64,000 nucleotides of DNA from Flavihumibacter sp. UBA7668 (GCF_002483205.1 NZ_DLHM01000005.1:418625-482624); one strand, 5' to 3'. Counted from the stretch's first letter, positions 8,921-18,362 are shown. The notes: generated by a model not told the origin, from the sequence alone. A program made the numbers and translations.

Positions 8921-9871
8921 ATGGAACCACTGATAAAAGGATTGCACCACGTAACCGCCATGGCGGATGATCCTCAAAAAAACCTCCACTTCTACGCCGG
9001 TATTCTAGGTCTCCGGCTGGTAAAAAAAACGATCAATTTTGATGCTCCGGATGTTTATCACCTGTATTATGGTGACGAAGACGGTAAACCTGGTACAATT
9101 CTGACTTTTTTCCCTTACAAAGGACTTCACCGCGGTCGGCAGGGGAAGGGACAGCTCACCACCACCGCTTTTTCTATACCGGCAAACAGCCTGGGTTACT
9201 GGACCGAACGACTTAAAAAATTTGGAATCACCCACTCCACTCCACAGGAACGCTTTGATGAAGGATTTATCTATTTCGAAGATCAGGATGGGCTGGGTAT
9301 TGAACTGGTCGCCAATGATCGGGATAACAGACCTGGTTTTACCTATGGTCAAATACCGGTTGAACAGGCAGTTAAAGGATTTCACAGTGTAACATTAAGT
9401 GAAGATGGATATGAGAAAACTGCAGGCTTCCTTACTACCTACCTCAATCACCAGGCAATTGCGGAAAATGGCAACAGATTCCGCTATAGTGCCAGTGGAA
9501 AAGTGGGTGATATAATCGATGTGGTTTGTGAACCTGAGCGCCTCCGCGGTTTAGGTGGTAGTGGAACCGTTCACCATGTTGCTTTTGCAACAGAAAACGA
9601 TGCCACTATCCAACAGGTGCAGGAAAACCTGGCAGGCAAAGGGATGAATGTAACCACTGTATTGGATCGTCAGTATTTCCACAGTATCTATTTCCGTGAA
9701 CCCGGCGGTGTATTGTTTGAAGTAGCTACCAGTGATATCGGATTCACCTATGATGAACCTATTGATCAGCTTGGTCAGGATCTGAAATTGCCACCCTGGG
9801 AAGAAAAAAATCGGAGTCGCATCGAAAGTGGATTGGAAACAATTGAGTTGAACTGGAAAAATTTTGTTTAA
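8921..9871 (+). CDS. Ring-cleaving dioxygenase, two-domain VOC family (MhqO-like)
   Basis: A protein of 316 residues with two vicinal-oxygen-chelate modules. The first begins GLHHVTAMADDPQKNLHFY and the second GFHSVTLSEDGYEKTAGFL. Likely metal ligands are the histidines of GLHHVT and GTVHHVAF and the glutamate in GGVLFEVATSD. The length and motifs match the MhqO/LinE-like ring-cleaving dioxygenases linked to hydroquinone and catechol breakdown. A TTG-initiated extension from 8897 is possible on paper, but the ATG at 8921 gives the family N-terminus and lies after the -7 element. It is followed 2 bases later by an esterase and then a pirin, a combination that supports a detoxification role. 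Confidence 0.88.
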   Translation: MEPLIKGLHHVTAMADDPQKNLHFYAGILGLRLVKKTINFDAPDVYHLYYGDEDGKPGTILTFFPYKGLHRGRQGKGQLTTTAFSIPANSLGYWTERLKKFGITHSTPQERFDEGFIYFEDQDGLGIELVANDRDNRPGFTYGQIPVEQAVKGFHSVTLSEDGYEKTAGFLTTYLNHQAIAENGNRFRYSASGKVGDIIDVVCEPERLRGLGGSGTVHHVAFATENDATIQQVQENLAGKGMNVTTVLDRQYFHSIYFREPGGVLFEVATSDIGFTYDEPIDQLGQDLKLPPWEEKNRSRIESGLETIELNWKNFV

Positions 9872-9873
9872 TC

Positions 9874-10509
9874 ATGACTACCAAAGCACACAAAAAGCAG
9901 GTGGTATATGAAGGTGTACCACTTGCTTCCGCTAATAAAGCAATGATCCTGCTGCATGGAAGAGGCGCTTCAGCAGAATCGATCCTGAGTTTAAAGGAAT
10001 ATTTAAAATTGGATGGATTTGCACTGCTGGCGCCCGAAGCCACCAATCATACCTGGTACCCTTTTAGTTTTATGGCTCCTTCAGAACAGAACGAACCCTG
10101 GTTAAGCAGTGCCATTGAATTGATCGAAACCCTGGTGGCTGAATGCACAGCTGCCGGAATTGCAGAATCTTCCATCCATTTATTAGGATTTTCTCAGGGT
10201 GCCTGCCTCACGTTGGAATTCGCAGCCCGTACTGCAACGCGTTATGGATCAGTAACTGCATTTACCGGCGGATTAATTGGAGAAAAAATAAATCGCTCAA
10301 ATTATTCCGGAAATTTTAATGGAACACCGGTTTTTATTGGATGCAGTGACCGTGATATGCATGTGCCCGTTGAAAGAGTGTATGCATCAACGAATGTCTT
10401 GACTGAAATGGGCGCAAAGGTGATTGAAAAAATCTACCCTGGTATGGGCCATACCATTAATGAAGATGAAATTAATATTGTAAACAAGCTCCTGAATGAA
10501 ACAACTTAA
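9874..10509 (+). CDS. Alpha/beta-hydrolase, phospholipase/carboxylesterase family (MhqD-like)
   Basis: A 211-residue serine hydrolase of the YpfH/MhqD type. The nucleophile is Ser107 in GFSQG, the acid Asp159 in GCSDRD and the base His193 in PGMGH; the oxyanion region is LLHGRGAS (27-34). The catalytic triad is intact and the length is normal. It acts in the cytoplasm on small esters. It lies between a ring-cleaving dioxygenase (2-base gap) and a pirin gene that overlaps its end by 14 bases, the same trio found in quinone-response operons, so the substrate may be a ring-opened product. That is inferred from context. Confidence 0.88.
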   Translation: MTTKAHKKQVVYEGVPLASANKAMILLHGRGASAESILSLKEYLKLDGFALLAPEATNHTWYPFSFMAPSEQNEPWLSSAIELIETLVAECTAAGIAESSIHLLGFSQGACLTLEFAARTATRYGSVTAFTGGLIGEKINRSNYSGNFNGTPVFIGCSDRDMHVPVERVYASTNVLTEMGAKVIEKIYPGMGHTINEDEINIVNKLLNETT

Positions 10510-11209
10510 ATTTCCCGCAAGCGAACGTGGCACCAAAGATATAGGATGGTTAAAATCCAAATTCTGTTTCAGCTTTAGTGATTACGCCGATCCAACCAAA
10601 TCTGCCTTTGGTACTTTGGTTGCATTCAATGATGATCGGATGGCAGTTGGAAAAGGATTTGGAACCCATCCGCATGCCAATATGGAAATCATTTCAATTT
10701 TATTGAAAGGTAAAATGAACCATAAAGACAGTATGGGTTATAGCACAGAAATTAGCGAAGGTGGTGTACAAATCATGAGTGCAGGCACCGGTCTTTTTCA
10801 TGAAGAATATAATATAGGGGATGAAGAAGTAAGTTTTCTTCAAATCTGGATCCAGCCTAAACTCCAGGATATCCGTCCAAGATACCAGATGCGTCATTTT
10901 CCATTGAAAGACCGGAAGAATAAACTACAAACCATCATCTCTTCGGAAGAAGGACAGACCCATTGCTGGATCAATCAGAATGCTGCTTTATCATTGGGTT
11001 ATTTCGATACTGGCAAATCATTATCGTATCAGTTGAATCCGGTTAACAAATGCCTCTACCTGTTTGTAATTGAAGGCTCCGTTCAGATCGGCGAAACTAT
11101 TTTAAATGAACGCGATGCAATAGGAGTGTGGGACACCAATAAGATTGATATCAACTGTCTTACCAATGCACAGTTTCTTTTAATAGAAACACCCGTTAAT
11201 CAGAAATAA
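10496..11209 (+). CDS. Pirin family bicupin protein
   Basis: A 237-residue bicupin. The N-terminal cupin shows the pirin metal-binding signature FGTHPHANMEIISILLKG with a downstream GTGLFHEEYN, giving the His-x-His ... His ... Glu set. Related proteins (YhhW-like) have quercetin 2,3-dioxygenase activity and are induced by oxidative or aromatic stress. It overlaps the esterase gene by 14 bases, so it is translationally coupled. The C-terminal cupin ends QFLLIETPVN. The substrate is not known; the neighbours favour aromatic or quinone detoxification. Confidence 0.88.
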   Translation: MKQLKFPASERGTKDIGWLKSKFCFSFSDYADPTKSAFGTLVAFNDDRMAVGKGFGTHPHANMEIISILLKGKMNHKDSMGYSTEISEGGVQIMSAGTGLFHEEYNIGDEEVSFLQIWIQPKLQDIRPRYQMRHFPLKDRKNKLQTIISSEEGQTHCWINQNAALSLGYFDTGKSLSYQLNPVNKCLYLFVIEGSVQIGETILNERDAIGVWDTNKIDINCLTNAQFLLIETPVNQK

Positions 11210-11228
11210 GGATTTACTAATTTAGGGT

Positions 11229-12116
11229 ATGAAAGAAAACATTCCGGTTATCGAAATGGCTGATTCGAAGGAACATAGTCTGCAGTTCGAACTGCAGACT
11301 ATGGAATATATCGATGAACATCGGCATAACCGGATTGATCATCCACATAAACATGATTATTTTGTAATCATCTGGATGAAATCAGGAGAAGGGAAACATA
11401 TGGTTGACTTTCAGGAATTTGTTGTGGAGCAACAATCGATCTTTTTTCTTACACCCGGTCAGGTGCATCAACTCCAAACAGCAACACATCCTGATGGTTA
11501 TGTACTTTCTTTTCACAATGATTTTTTCTGTACCACAGAAAGTCAGCGCGAATTACTTTTGCAAACCGGTTTATTTTATAATTGTAGTCAGTTTAAACCG
11601 TATCCAGTTTTACCTGAACAGGCAGCCATGCTGGAAAAGCTCCTGGGCCTGATGCAGGCAGAACTGAACAAGGTTGACTATATGCACTATGAAAGCTTAC
11701 GTGGTCTCCTGCAATTATTCCTGATCCAATGCTCCCGTTTCTGGGGCCATTCTGAAGAAGCCAGTTCCATCAGTTCCCGGCCAGCCTGGCTTACCCGCCG
11801 GTTTTTGAACCTGCTGGAAACCAATTACCGCAAGCATACAAAAGTGAACGATTATGCTGCTATGTTGGTAGTTACTCCCAACCATTTGAATGAAACAATC
11901 AAAAAAACGACCGGATTCCCCGCCAGTGATCATATTAAAAAAAGAGTGATTCTGGAAGCAAAACGCATGGCAGTATTGGAAAACAGCAGTGCAAAAGAAA
12001 TTGCTCACTCATTGGGCTTTGATGATGAAGCTCATTTCAGTAAATATTTTAAAAATAATACCGGACTTACATTTTCAAAGTACCGGATTTCCTATTATCT
12101 TGGCGGCAGAACCTAA
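11229..12116 (+). CDS. AraC-family transcriptional regulator
   Basis: A 295-residue regulator with an N-terminal AraC-type cupin sensor domain (HPHKHDYFVIIWMKSGEGKHMVDFQEF, residues about 37-65; PGQVHQ near 80) and a C-terminal double helix-turn-helix domain (about 195-290: VNDYAAMLVVTPNHLNETIK and AKEIAHSLGFDDEAHFSKYFK). It lies 19 bases after the pirin gene and is likely in the same operon, so it may control the dioxygenase-esterase-pirin set in response to an aromatic ligand. The start at 11229 gives the usual NIPVIE-type N-terminus. Codons 16-25 consist of a perfect 30-bp palindrome; Met25 falls at its end and could be an alternative start. Confidence 0.9.
   Translation: MKENIPVIEMADSKEHSLQFELQTMEYIDEHRHNRIDHPHKHDYFVIIWMKSGEGKHMVDFQEFVVEQQSIFFLTPGQVHQLQTATHPDGYVLSFHNDFFCTTESQRELLLQTGLFYNCSQFKPYPVLPEQAAMLEKLLGLMQAELNKVDYMHYESLRGLLQLFLIQCSRFWGHSEEASSISSRPAWLTRRFLNLLETNYRKHTKVNDYAAMLVVTPNHLNETIKKTTGFPASDHIKKRVILEAKRMAVLENSSAKEIAHSLGFDDEAHFSKYFKNNTGLTFSKYRISYYLGGRT
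11274..11303. repeat. Perfect 30-bp palindrome inside the AraC-regulator coding sequence
   Basis: The half-site CATAGTCTGCAGTTC (11274-11288) is followed at once by its exact reverse complement (11289-11303), with no loop. It covers exactly codons 16-25 of the regulator, so the antisense strand reads the same ten amino acids. It ends on the ATG of Met25. It could be an operator or an mRNA hairpin early in the transcript. Confidence 0.9.
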
Positions 12117-12125
12117 ACCGCCTTT

Positions 12126-14063
12126 ATGAAAAAAATGGCACTCGTATTAGTGCACCTTATCCTTACAGCCACCCTTTTTGCCCAAAATCAATCGGCCGAT
12201 GGTGAAGGAATGAGCCAGGCCACTGCCCTCAAAAAAATAGACAAAGACGCCGATTATGGAACCTCTTCCGCTAGTCGCCAAATAAGTTTCACTACCGGCA
12301 AAGGATTGGATGGATTACCAGTAGTTGTTGCCAATGAGAAGGGAACCATTGAAATGGTTTCCATTGCCAAACATACTTATATGGGTCATATGGTGGCCTA
12401 TAATAATTTTGTACAATTAAGGGAGTATGATTTTGAAGTCTTCTATAAGAATAAATTCAGGAGTCAGAAATATCCGCCCAAAAAAGTTTCCTTAACAGAC
12501 GATGCTATCTTTTTTGATGACAACTACGGACTTTTATATGGTATGGAAGCCCAGGACGAAGGTACCCGCTGCCGGTTTCTTTATAATTACCAGTATATAG
12601 ATGCAAAATACCTGACTCGCCTTTTCTTTCATAGTTCCAATCCAATCAGAGAACAACATATTGAGTTTGAAGTGCCTTCCTGGCTGGAATTGGAACTCAT
12701 TGAAAAAAACTTCGAGCCTTCCTATAAAATAAAAAAATCAAAACGGAAAGAAGGCGATAAAACAATTTATACCTATACCGCTCAAAATCTGGCTCCGGTA
12801 AAACAGGAACCAGCCTCCCTGGCAAGACCCTATTATCTTCCACATCTTATCGTTTCCATCAAAACCTTTAAATCAGATAATAAATCGCATGCAGTTTTCA
12901 ATACGATGGATAATATGTATGCCTGGTATAACCTGCTGTATAAAAAGGCTAAAAATGATATCACAGGCCTAAAAACTGTCGTGGACAAGGAATTGCAGGG
13001 TAAACAAACAGATGAGGATAAAATCAAAGCACTTTATTATTGGGTGCAGGATAATATTAAATACATCGCTTTTGAAGAAGGTTATTCTGGGTTTATTCCG
13101 CATACCGTTCAGGATGTTTACCAGAATAAATACGGCGATTGCAAAGGAATGGCCAACCTGTTGACTGAACTATTGAAAATTGCCGGATACGATGCCCATT
13201 TTGCATGGATCGGCACCAGGGAAATTCCCTATGACCGGCGCGAAGTGCTTTCGCTCTGCGTAGATAATCATGCCATTTCCGTACTCTATCATAAGGGAAA
13301 AACCTATTTTCTGGATGGTACTGAAAAGTACGCTCCATTGGGTGTGAATGCCTATCGGATCCAGGGTAAATCAGTTTTGGTAGAACATGGAGATACCTAT
13401 AAAATTGAAACCGTGCCTGCTGCCCGTCCGGAAGATAATACCATGGCAACATCCGCCAGATTGAAGTTGACGGGAACTAAGATCGCAGGACATGTACGTT
13501 TGAGTTTTACTGGTGAAGCGCGCAATTTCTTCCACTACATTTATAATTCCATTCCATCCAATAAAAGGAAAGAGTTTATTGCCAGCCTCATTGAATTGAA
13601 TAACAGTAGCACAGAAGTGTCCAATGTTAAAACTTCTGATTTTACGAACCGCGATATACCATTGGTGCTGGAAGGAGATGTGGAAATCTCCAACAGAGTA
13701 ACCCTGGTTGATAAATCCTGCTATACCAGTATCGATTTTTTTCCGGCAAGCTTCGCGAGCTTTATGCCCGATGAAAAAAGGAAAACACCCATCGATCTCG
13801 ACCATGTACTATATGCAACAGATGATATTCAACTCGAACTTCCTGCTAATGCATCTGTAAAATCATTGCCTGCTGTATTTGAAACTTCCTTTGGACAGAA
13901 TGCCATGAAGGCTCAGTATAAAATGGACAAAAACCAATTGCAACTGACAAAAATAATGCAATTGCAATCGCCGGTTATTCAGCCTGTTCAGTTTGCCGAC
14001 TGGAAAGCTTTTCTTCAGAAAATAAAAGAGTTTAATCGGACTACCATCAGTATCCAATTATAA
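12126..14063 (+). CDS. Exported DUF3857 / transglutaminase-like protein with intact triad
   Basis: A 645-residue protein with a signal peptide (residues 1-19, ending LFAQ), an N-terminal DUF3857-like beta region, a transglutaminase-like domain (about 290-400) and a C-terminal DUF3858-like beta region. The papain-like triad is visible: Cys339 in YGDCKGMANLLTELL, His382 in DNHAISV and Asp397 in LDGTE. Members are periplasmic and common in Bacteroidota, but their substrate is not established; peptide cleavage or cross-linking is plausible. It starts 9 bases after the AraC gene, so read-through from that operon is possible. A paralogue follows 18 bases later. Confidence 0.85.
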   Translation: MKKMALVLVHLILTATLFAQNQSADGEGMSQATALKKIDKDADYGTSSASRQISFTTGKGLDGLPVVVANEKGTIEMVSIAKHTYMGHMVAYNNFVQLREYDFEVFYKNKFRSQKYPPKKVSLTDDAIFFDDNYGLLYGMEAQDEGTRCRFLYNYQYIDAKYLTRLFFHSSNPIREQHIEFEVPSWLELELIEKNFEPSYKIKKSKRKEGDKTIYTYTAQNLAPVKQEPASLARPYYLPHLIVSIKTFKSDNKSHAVFNTMDNMYAWYNLLYKKAKNDITGLKTVVDKELQGKQTDEDKIKALYYWVQDNIKYIAFEEGYSGFIPHTVQDVYQNKYGDCKGMANLLTELLKIAGYDAHFAWIGTREIPYDRREVLSLCVDNHAISVLYHKGKTYFLDGTEKYAPLGVNAYRIQGKSVLVEHGDTYKIETVPAARPEDNTMATSARLKLTGTKIAGHVRLSFTGEARNFFHYIYNSIPSNKRKEFIASLIELNNSSTEVSNVKTSDFTNRDIPLVLEGDVEISNRVTLVDKSCYTSIDFFPASFASFMPDEKRKTPIDLDHVLYATDDIQLELPANASVKSLPAVFETSFGQNAMKAQYKMDKNQLQLTKIMQLQSPVIQPVQFADWKAFLQKIKEFNRTTISIQL

Positions 14064-14081
14064 ATCCAGGAAACTTAAAGT

Positions 14082-16373
14082 ATGCGTTTATCAGTATATA
14101 TTTTCGCAAGCCTGTTGGCAGGTTCAATTACACTAACAGGACTAGCCCAGCAGCGGATAGGTTCAAAAGAATTGGACTTGCTGAAAAAAAATACAAAATC
14201 AGATCCCCTGCTTACGGATGCGGATCCAAATTTTAAAGCCAATACATCAGACCAATGGTCGGATGAAAGCGGTGTTATTCTGGCCCAGAAAACAAGTTTT
14301 GATTTTGATAAAAAAGGGCTTAGTGTGGGTAAGCGAATTGGACGGAATTTTTTTGGTGCCCTGCTTGCCGTACCAACACTGGGTTCTTCCATCTATATGG
14401 CCAACGCCCGTAATGATACCAGGATGCTGGTAGAAGAAACAGAAAGAAGAAAAATTCTGCTGCGCGATAAGTTTGCTGTGGAACAATATTCGGTGCTGTA
14501 TTTCCGGCTTTCTATGGAATCAGATGCCTTTGAAGCCAGAGTTATCAAAAATGATGGAACAGTAAAACCAATTGATTTATCAGAAGCTATTGAATTGGGC
14601 GACCCAACTTCTACTCCCGGTATTTTCAGAGGATATACTGATGAACGTTTCAGCGCCAGGTATCGTCCCGATTATTTTAAAATTGCTGTTCCTGATCTGC
14701 AGGAAGGCGATGTGATTGAATATGCTTTCCGGCACCTCAATACTCGTTCCTTCAGTCATAATCCCAATTATAAAGAATTTGATCCCGTTTATTATTTGTG
14801 TAACCGGGAATGGCCTGTGGCACATCAGGCCCTGGAAATTATAACCCAGGATGAAAATTATTACCTGGGATATAAAAACCTGAAAGGGGCAGCAGATTTT
14901 ACGGTTACACAGGGGGCGGGACGTAAAATTTACAAGTGGGTGGATCAGGCACGTGATAAAAGAAAAGATACCCGCTTTGTGAATGAATACATTGAAATGC
15001 CTTCGCTTAAATTCCAGGTTATTTATGCCAGGAACGCTGGAAAAAATTTCATCTGGTTGCCCAATGATGCTTCCTCCAAAACAGATATTAGTCAGGATGA
15101 TTTCGCCAATAAAGCCAGGCAGCTTTGGTTTGCCCCGGAAAAAATTCAGGAATCAGGCGAATATAGCAGAGGCTTGCCAACCACTGTCAAAGCAACAGTA
15201 GATGAAATGTACCGACTGCTGAGAAAAAGAGGTGCTTATGATGGACCAGAGAAAGAATTTGTGAACAAAGCCTATTATACCATTCGCTCTGTTACCATGT
15301 ACAATAACTGGAATGATTATGGTTTTGCTAAGGTTTTGTCGGCACTGCTTGCCAAAAGAGGAATTGAACACCAGGTGATAGCAACAACCATCAACAACCG
15401 AACCAATATTGATAAACTATCTTTTAATCAGGAACTGGCCTGGGTTATCAAATACAGGGATAGTTATTTTGTTAATCCGGATGAACACCTGAATCCTGAT
15501 GACATGCCGGTTTATCTTGCTGGAAACAGAGCTGTTCAATTCAGCAATAAAGAATCAGATAAGAAGGTGGAAAATATTGACCTGCCTATTGCAGATACTG
15601 TTACGAACAGTTACAGAGCATTGCTTGCCGTAGCGTTGAATGAAAGTAAAACCGGATTTATGGTGAAAAAAGAAGCGGAAGCAGCCGGACTTGTCAAACT
15701 TCGCACCATTGATGAATTACTGGCATTGACTCCTTATATGGAACAGGATTTTCGAAACTATGGTGGAGATGGTCCCTGGGACGGACTAAGTGCTATTGAT
15801 CAGGATAAAATGACCGAACGTTTTCAGGAAGCAAAAAATAAATGGAAAACGGAAAAACCAAAACTGATGAAGGAACTGGCAGAAGACCTCTACGGCCATT
15901 CCATTGAAAATTATAAGTCCTTCAAAATTGTAAATGATGGTCGCAATCTGAAGAAACCGGGATTGCGTTATGTGGAAGAATTTGAACTGGCAGAAACAAC
16001 TGCAAAGGCAGGAGAGGACCTGATTCTATCCTTACCGGCACTGATGGGGCAGCAAAATAAAATAGAGAAAAAAGAGCGGAGCCGTACCTTGCCCGTGGAT
16101 ATCGGTTTTCCTGCCAGATACCAGTGGAAAATAGTATTCGCCATTCCAGATGGGTTTGCGGTGAAGGGATTGGAAAACCTGGAGAAATCGATCGAAAATG
16201 AAGCTGGGAGTTTTATTTCAGCTGCAAAAATTGAAAACAACCAGGTTCATCTGACCATTACACGTAAGTATCAGCAACGTCACCTGAAAGCAGCCCAGTG
16301 GAACCAGTTATTGGAATTGCTGGACGCATCACAGGTTTTGGCTGAGTCACGAATCGTTTTGGCTAAACCCTGA
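14082..16373 (+). CDS. Exported DUF3857-family paralogue, probably catalytically inactive
   Basis: A 763-residue relative of the preceding protein, with a signal peptide (residues 1-22, ending GLAQ), a basic and acidic linker, a DUF3857-like N-terminal half and a transglutaminase-like core. In the core, the helix corresponding to YGDCKGMANLLTELL reads NDYGFAKVLSALL (from residue 411), so the cysteine is gone, and the region corresponding to DNHAISVLY reads QELAWVIKY, so the histidine is gone too. It may bind substrate or assist its active neighbour. The residue losses are seen directly; inactivity and partnership are inferred. Confidence 0.8.
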   Translation: MRLSVYIFASLLAGSITLTGLAQQRIGSKELDLLKKNTKSDPLLTDADPNFKANTSDQWSDESGVILAQKTSFDFDKKGLSVGKRIGRNFFGALLAVPTLGSSIYMANARNDTRMLVEETERRKILLRDKFAVEQYSVLYFRLSMESDAFEARVIKNDGTVKPIDLSEAIELGDPTSTPGIFRGYTDERFSARYRPDYFKIAVPDLQEGDVIEYAFRHLNTRSFSHNPNYKEFDPVYYLCNREWPVAHQALEIITQDENYYLGYKNLKGAADFTVTQGAGRKIYKWVDQARDKRKDTRFVNEYIEMPSLKFQVIYARNAGKNFIWLPNDASSKTDISQDDFANKARQLWFAPEKIQESGEYSRGLPTTVKATVDEMYRLLRKRGAYDGPEKEFVNKAYYTIRSVTMYNNWNDYGFAKVLSALLAKRGIEHQVIATTINNRTNIDKLSFNQELAWVIKYRDSYFVNPDEHLNPDDMPVYLAGNRAVQFSNKESDKKVENIDLPIADTVTNSYRALLAVALNESKTGFMVKKEAEAAGLVKLRTIDELLALTPYMEQDFRNYGGDGPWDGLSAIDQDKMTERFQEAKNKWKTEKPKLMKELAEDLYGHSIENYKSFKIVNDGRNLKKPGLRYVEEFELAETTAKAGEDLILSLPALMGQQNKIEKKERSRTLPVDIGFPARYQWKIVFAIPDGFAVKGLENLEKSIENEAGSFISAAKIENNQVHLTITRKYQQRHLKAAQWNQLLELLDASQVLAESRIVLAKP

Positions 16374-16386
16374 TACGGACGAAATT

Positions 16387-16812
16387 TTACGATGGTAATT
16401 TTACGACGTTCACCCAGAAGTTTTCTATCTGCACCACCACTTTGAAAAATTCCTCCACTTCCACTGGTTTGGTAATATAACAATTGGCGTGATTGGTATA
16501 GGAAACATTAATGTCTTTATAAGAAGACGATGTGGTTAACATGATAACAGGTATATGTTTGAATTCATTGGTGTTTTTAATGAATTGTAATACCTCGTGT
16601 CCGTTTTTTTTAGGGAGGTTAACATCCAGCAAAATCAGGTCTGGTGCATGTTCCGCTGTGAATTGTTCCTTTTTCTGAAGAAAATCAATGGCTTCTTTAC
16701 CATCGCGGGCAATACTGATTTTGTTTACCAGTTTACCTTCTTCAAGTGCTTCCATCGTTAACAATATATCCCCTTCGTTGTCTTCAACGAGCAATACATG
16801 AATTGATTTCAT
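16387..16812 (-). CDS. Single-domain response regulator (Rcp1-like receiver)
   Basis: A 141-residue CheY-like receiver with no output domain. The acid pocket is EDNEGD (Asp11), the phosphoacceptor is Asp63 in LLDVNLP, and the conserved Thr93 and Lys115 (ITKP) are in place. The EDNEGDILLT start and C-terminal aromatic tail place it with Rcp1-like receivers that partner bacteriophytochrome-type kinases. It lies 5 bases downstream of the kinase gene on the same strand, so the pair is an operon and likely cognate. Output would be by protein-protein contact or phosphotransfer. Two close paralogues occur at 26418 and 55480. Confidence 0.93.
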   Translation of the reverse strand: MKSIHVLLVEDNEGDILLTMEALEEGKLVNKISIARDGKEAIDFLQKKEQFTAEHAPDLILLDVNLPKKNGHEVLQFIKNTNEFKHIPVIMLTTSSSYKDINVSYTNHANCYITKPVEVEEFFKVVVQIENFWVNVVKLPS

Positions 16813-16817
16813 TGGAT

Positions 16818-18362
16818 TCAGGCTGTTTTGCGAATAGTAAATGTAAGTATAGTTCCCGTACTTCCATTGTCATCAATCCATATTTTTCCACCGTGTTGTT
16901 CTACAATCCGCTTACAGGTTGCAAGTCCCATTCCTGAACCGGTATATTCATGTTTTGTTTGAAGCCGTTTGAATAGATGAAAAACTTCTTCCCTATGTTC
17001 TGTGGGTATACCAATCCCATTATCACTGACCGAGAATTGCCAAAAGCCGGTATCTTCAGATGCAGTGATTTCTATTACAGGATCAATTCCAGGATGCTGA
17101 TATTTCAATGCATTGCTGATCAGATTCTGAAATACTAATTTCAAGGGCGTTTTTCCTGCGTGTACTACCGGTAATTTTCCTACATGCAGAACTGCATGCT
17201 GTTCATCAAGCTGTGCTTTATTTAAAACAGCAATCTGATTCAGTAGCTCTGTGCAGTTAACCCATTCCCGTTTGCCGACCTGCATGCCACCTGCATGTGC
17301 ATATTCAAGTAATTCCTTTATCAAAGCAGTCATTCGTTCGGCTCCATCCATCGCATAATGGATGTACTGGTTTGCTTTTGCATCCAATACATCGCCATAA
17401 TTTTTTTGGAGCAGCCGCATAAAGGAACTGATCATCCGTAATGGTTCTTTCATGTCATGTGAAGCAACAGAAGCAAAGCGGGTTAATTCCTCATTGCTTT
17501 CTTTAAGCGGACTGATATCAACATGTGTTCCGAACATTTGCAGCGGTTCTCCATTTTCAGTAGAACGCACCACTTTTCCCCTGTCCAGAATCCAAACCCA
17601 ATGACCGTCTTTGTGTTTCATCCGATAGGTGGCTTCATAAAACAGGCTTTGATCCCGCAAACAATTACTCACCCTGGTATTGGCTTCCGCAAGATCATCC
17701 GGATGGGCAAATCTTGCCAGTGTTTTATCATTGATTGGCTGAATTTCCTCCAGTCTGTAACCTATTAAACTGGCCCAGGTTTCATTATAGATCAATTCGC
17801 CGGTTTGAATATTCCATTCCCAGGTGGCTGCATTGGTTCCTTCCAGAACAAAATTGAGGCGCTCTTTCTCCTTCAGCAAATCTTCCTGAACCTGACTTTT
17901 TTCCCGAATTGTTTCTCTTAATAATTCCATGGTTTCCTGATCCTGCTGTTGAATCTGCAACAATTTGAACCTTCTTCTGAATTGGATGAAATTAAACCCC
18001 GCAAGGAAAAGTACAGAACAACAAAGCATCCCAACTCCCAGTTGATTAACCCCGGAATATTCCTGTTCAATTTTCTCCAGATTGCGCAGCCTTCGGTCAT
18101 TTTCCAATTGTTTGGAAGCCCTGTTCTGAATTTCAAGCAGGGCAGCACTTGGGATTTGCCTGGCTGAATCAGATGTGGGCATTAAAACAGACAGGTGCGC
18201 AAGATTTAAATGGCGCAGCTCCAGATTTTCATTGGAAAGCCGACTGATTTCTCTTGTAATTTTCTGGTGCCGGTTTTGATTTCTTAAGAAAAGGGTTAGT
18301 CCGGCAAGCATTATAACAATGGAGCTAATCAGAACAGGGAGCGTAACCGGGTATCGTTTCAT
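16818..18362 (-). CDS. Membrane PAS sensor histidine kinase
   Basis: A 514-residue kinase. Two membrane helices (residues 7-26 and 108-127) bracket a short periplasmic sensor loop rich in charged residues. A coiled linker leads to a PAS domain (about 165-288, with GYRLEEIQ and PDDLAEA motifs and a PAC end). The HisKA dimerisation helix carries the phosphoacceptor His302 in VASHDMKEPLRM. The HATPase domain has LISNALKYQ (N box), DNGIGIP (G1) and GSGMGLA (G2). All catalytic motifs are intact. It is upstream of and 5 bases from its receiver partner. The signal sensed is unknown. Confidence 0.92.
   Translation of the reverse strand: MKRYPVTLPVLISSIVIMLAGLTLFLRNQNRHQKITREISRLSNENLELRHLNLAHLSVLMPTSDSARQIPSAALLEIQNRASKQLENDRRLRNLEKIEQEYSGVNQLGVGMLCCSVLFLAGFNFIQFRRRFKLLQIQQQDQETMELLRETIREKSQVQEDLLKEKERLNFVLEGTNAATWEWNIQTGELIYNETWASLIGYRLEEIQPINDKTLARFAHPDDLAEANTRVSNCLRDQSLFYEATYRMKHKDGHWVWILDRGKVVRSTENGEPLQMFGTHVDISPLKESNEELTRFASVASHDMKEPLRMISSFMRLLQKNYGDVLDAKANQYIHYAMDGAERMTALIKELLEYAHAGGMQVGKREWVNCTELLNQIAVLNKAQLDEQHAVLHVGKLPVVHAGKTPLKLVFQNLISNALKYQHPGIDPVIEITASEDTGFWQFSVSDNGIGIPTEHREEVFHLFKRLQTKHEYTGSGMGLATCKRIVEQHGGKIWIDDNGSTGTILTFTIRKTA

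Noticed and set aside
8897..9871. Longer TTG-initiated form of the VOC dioxygenase
   Set aside because: The TTG lies inside the -7 promoter element; the ATG at 8921 gives the family N-terminus.
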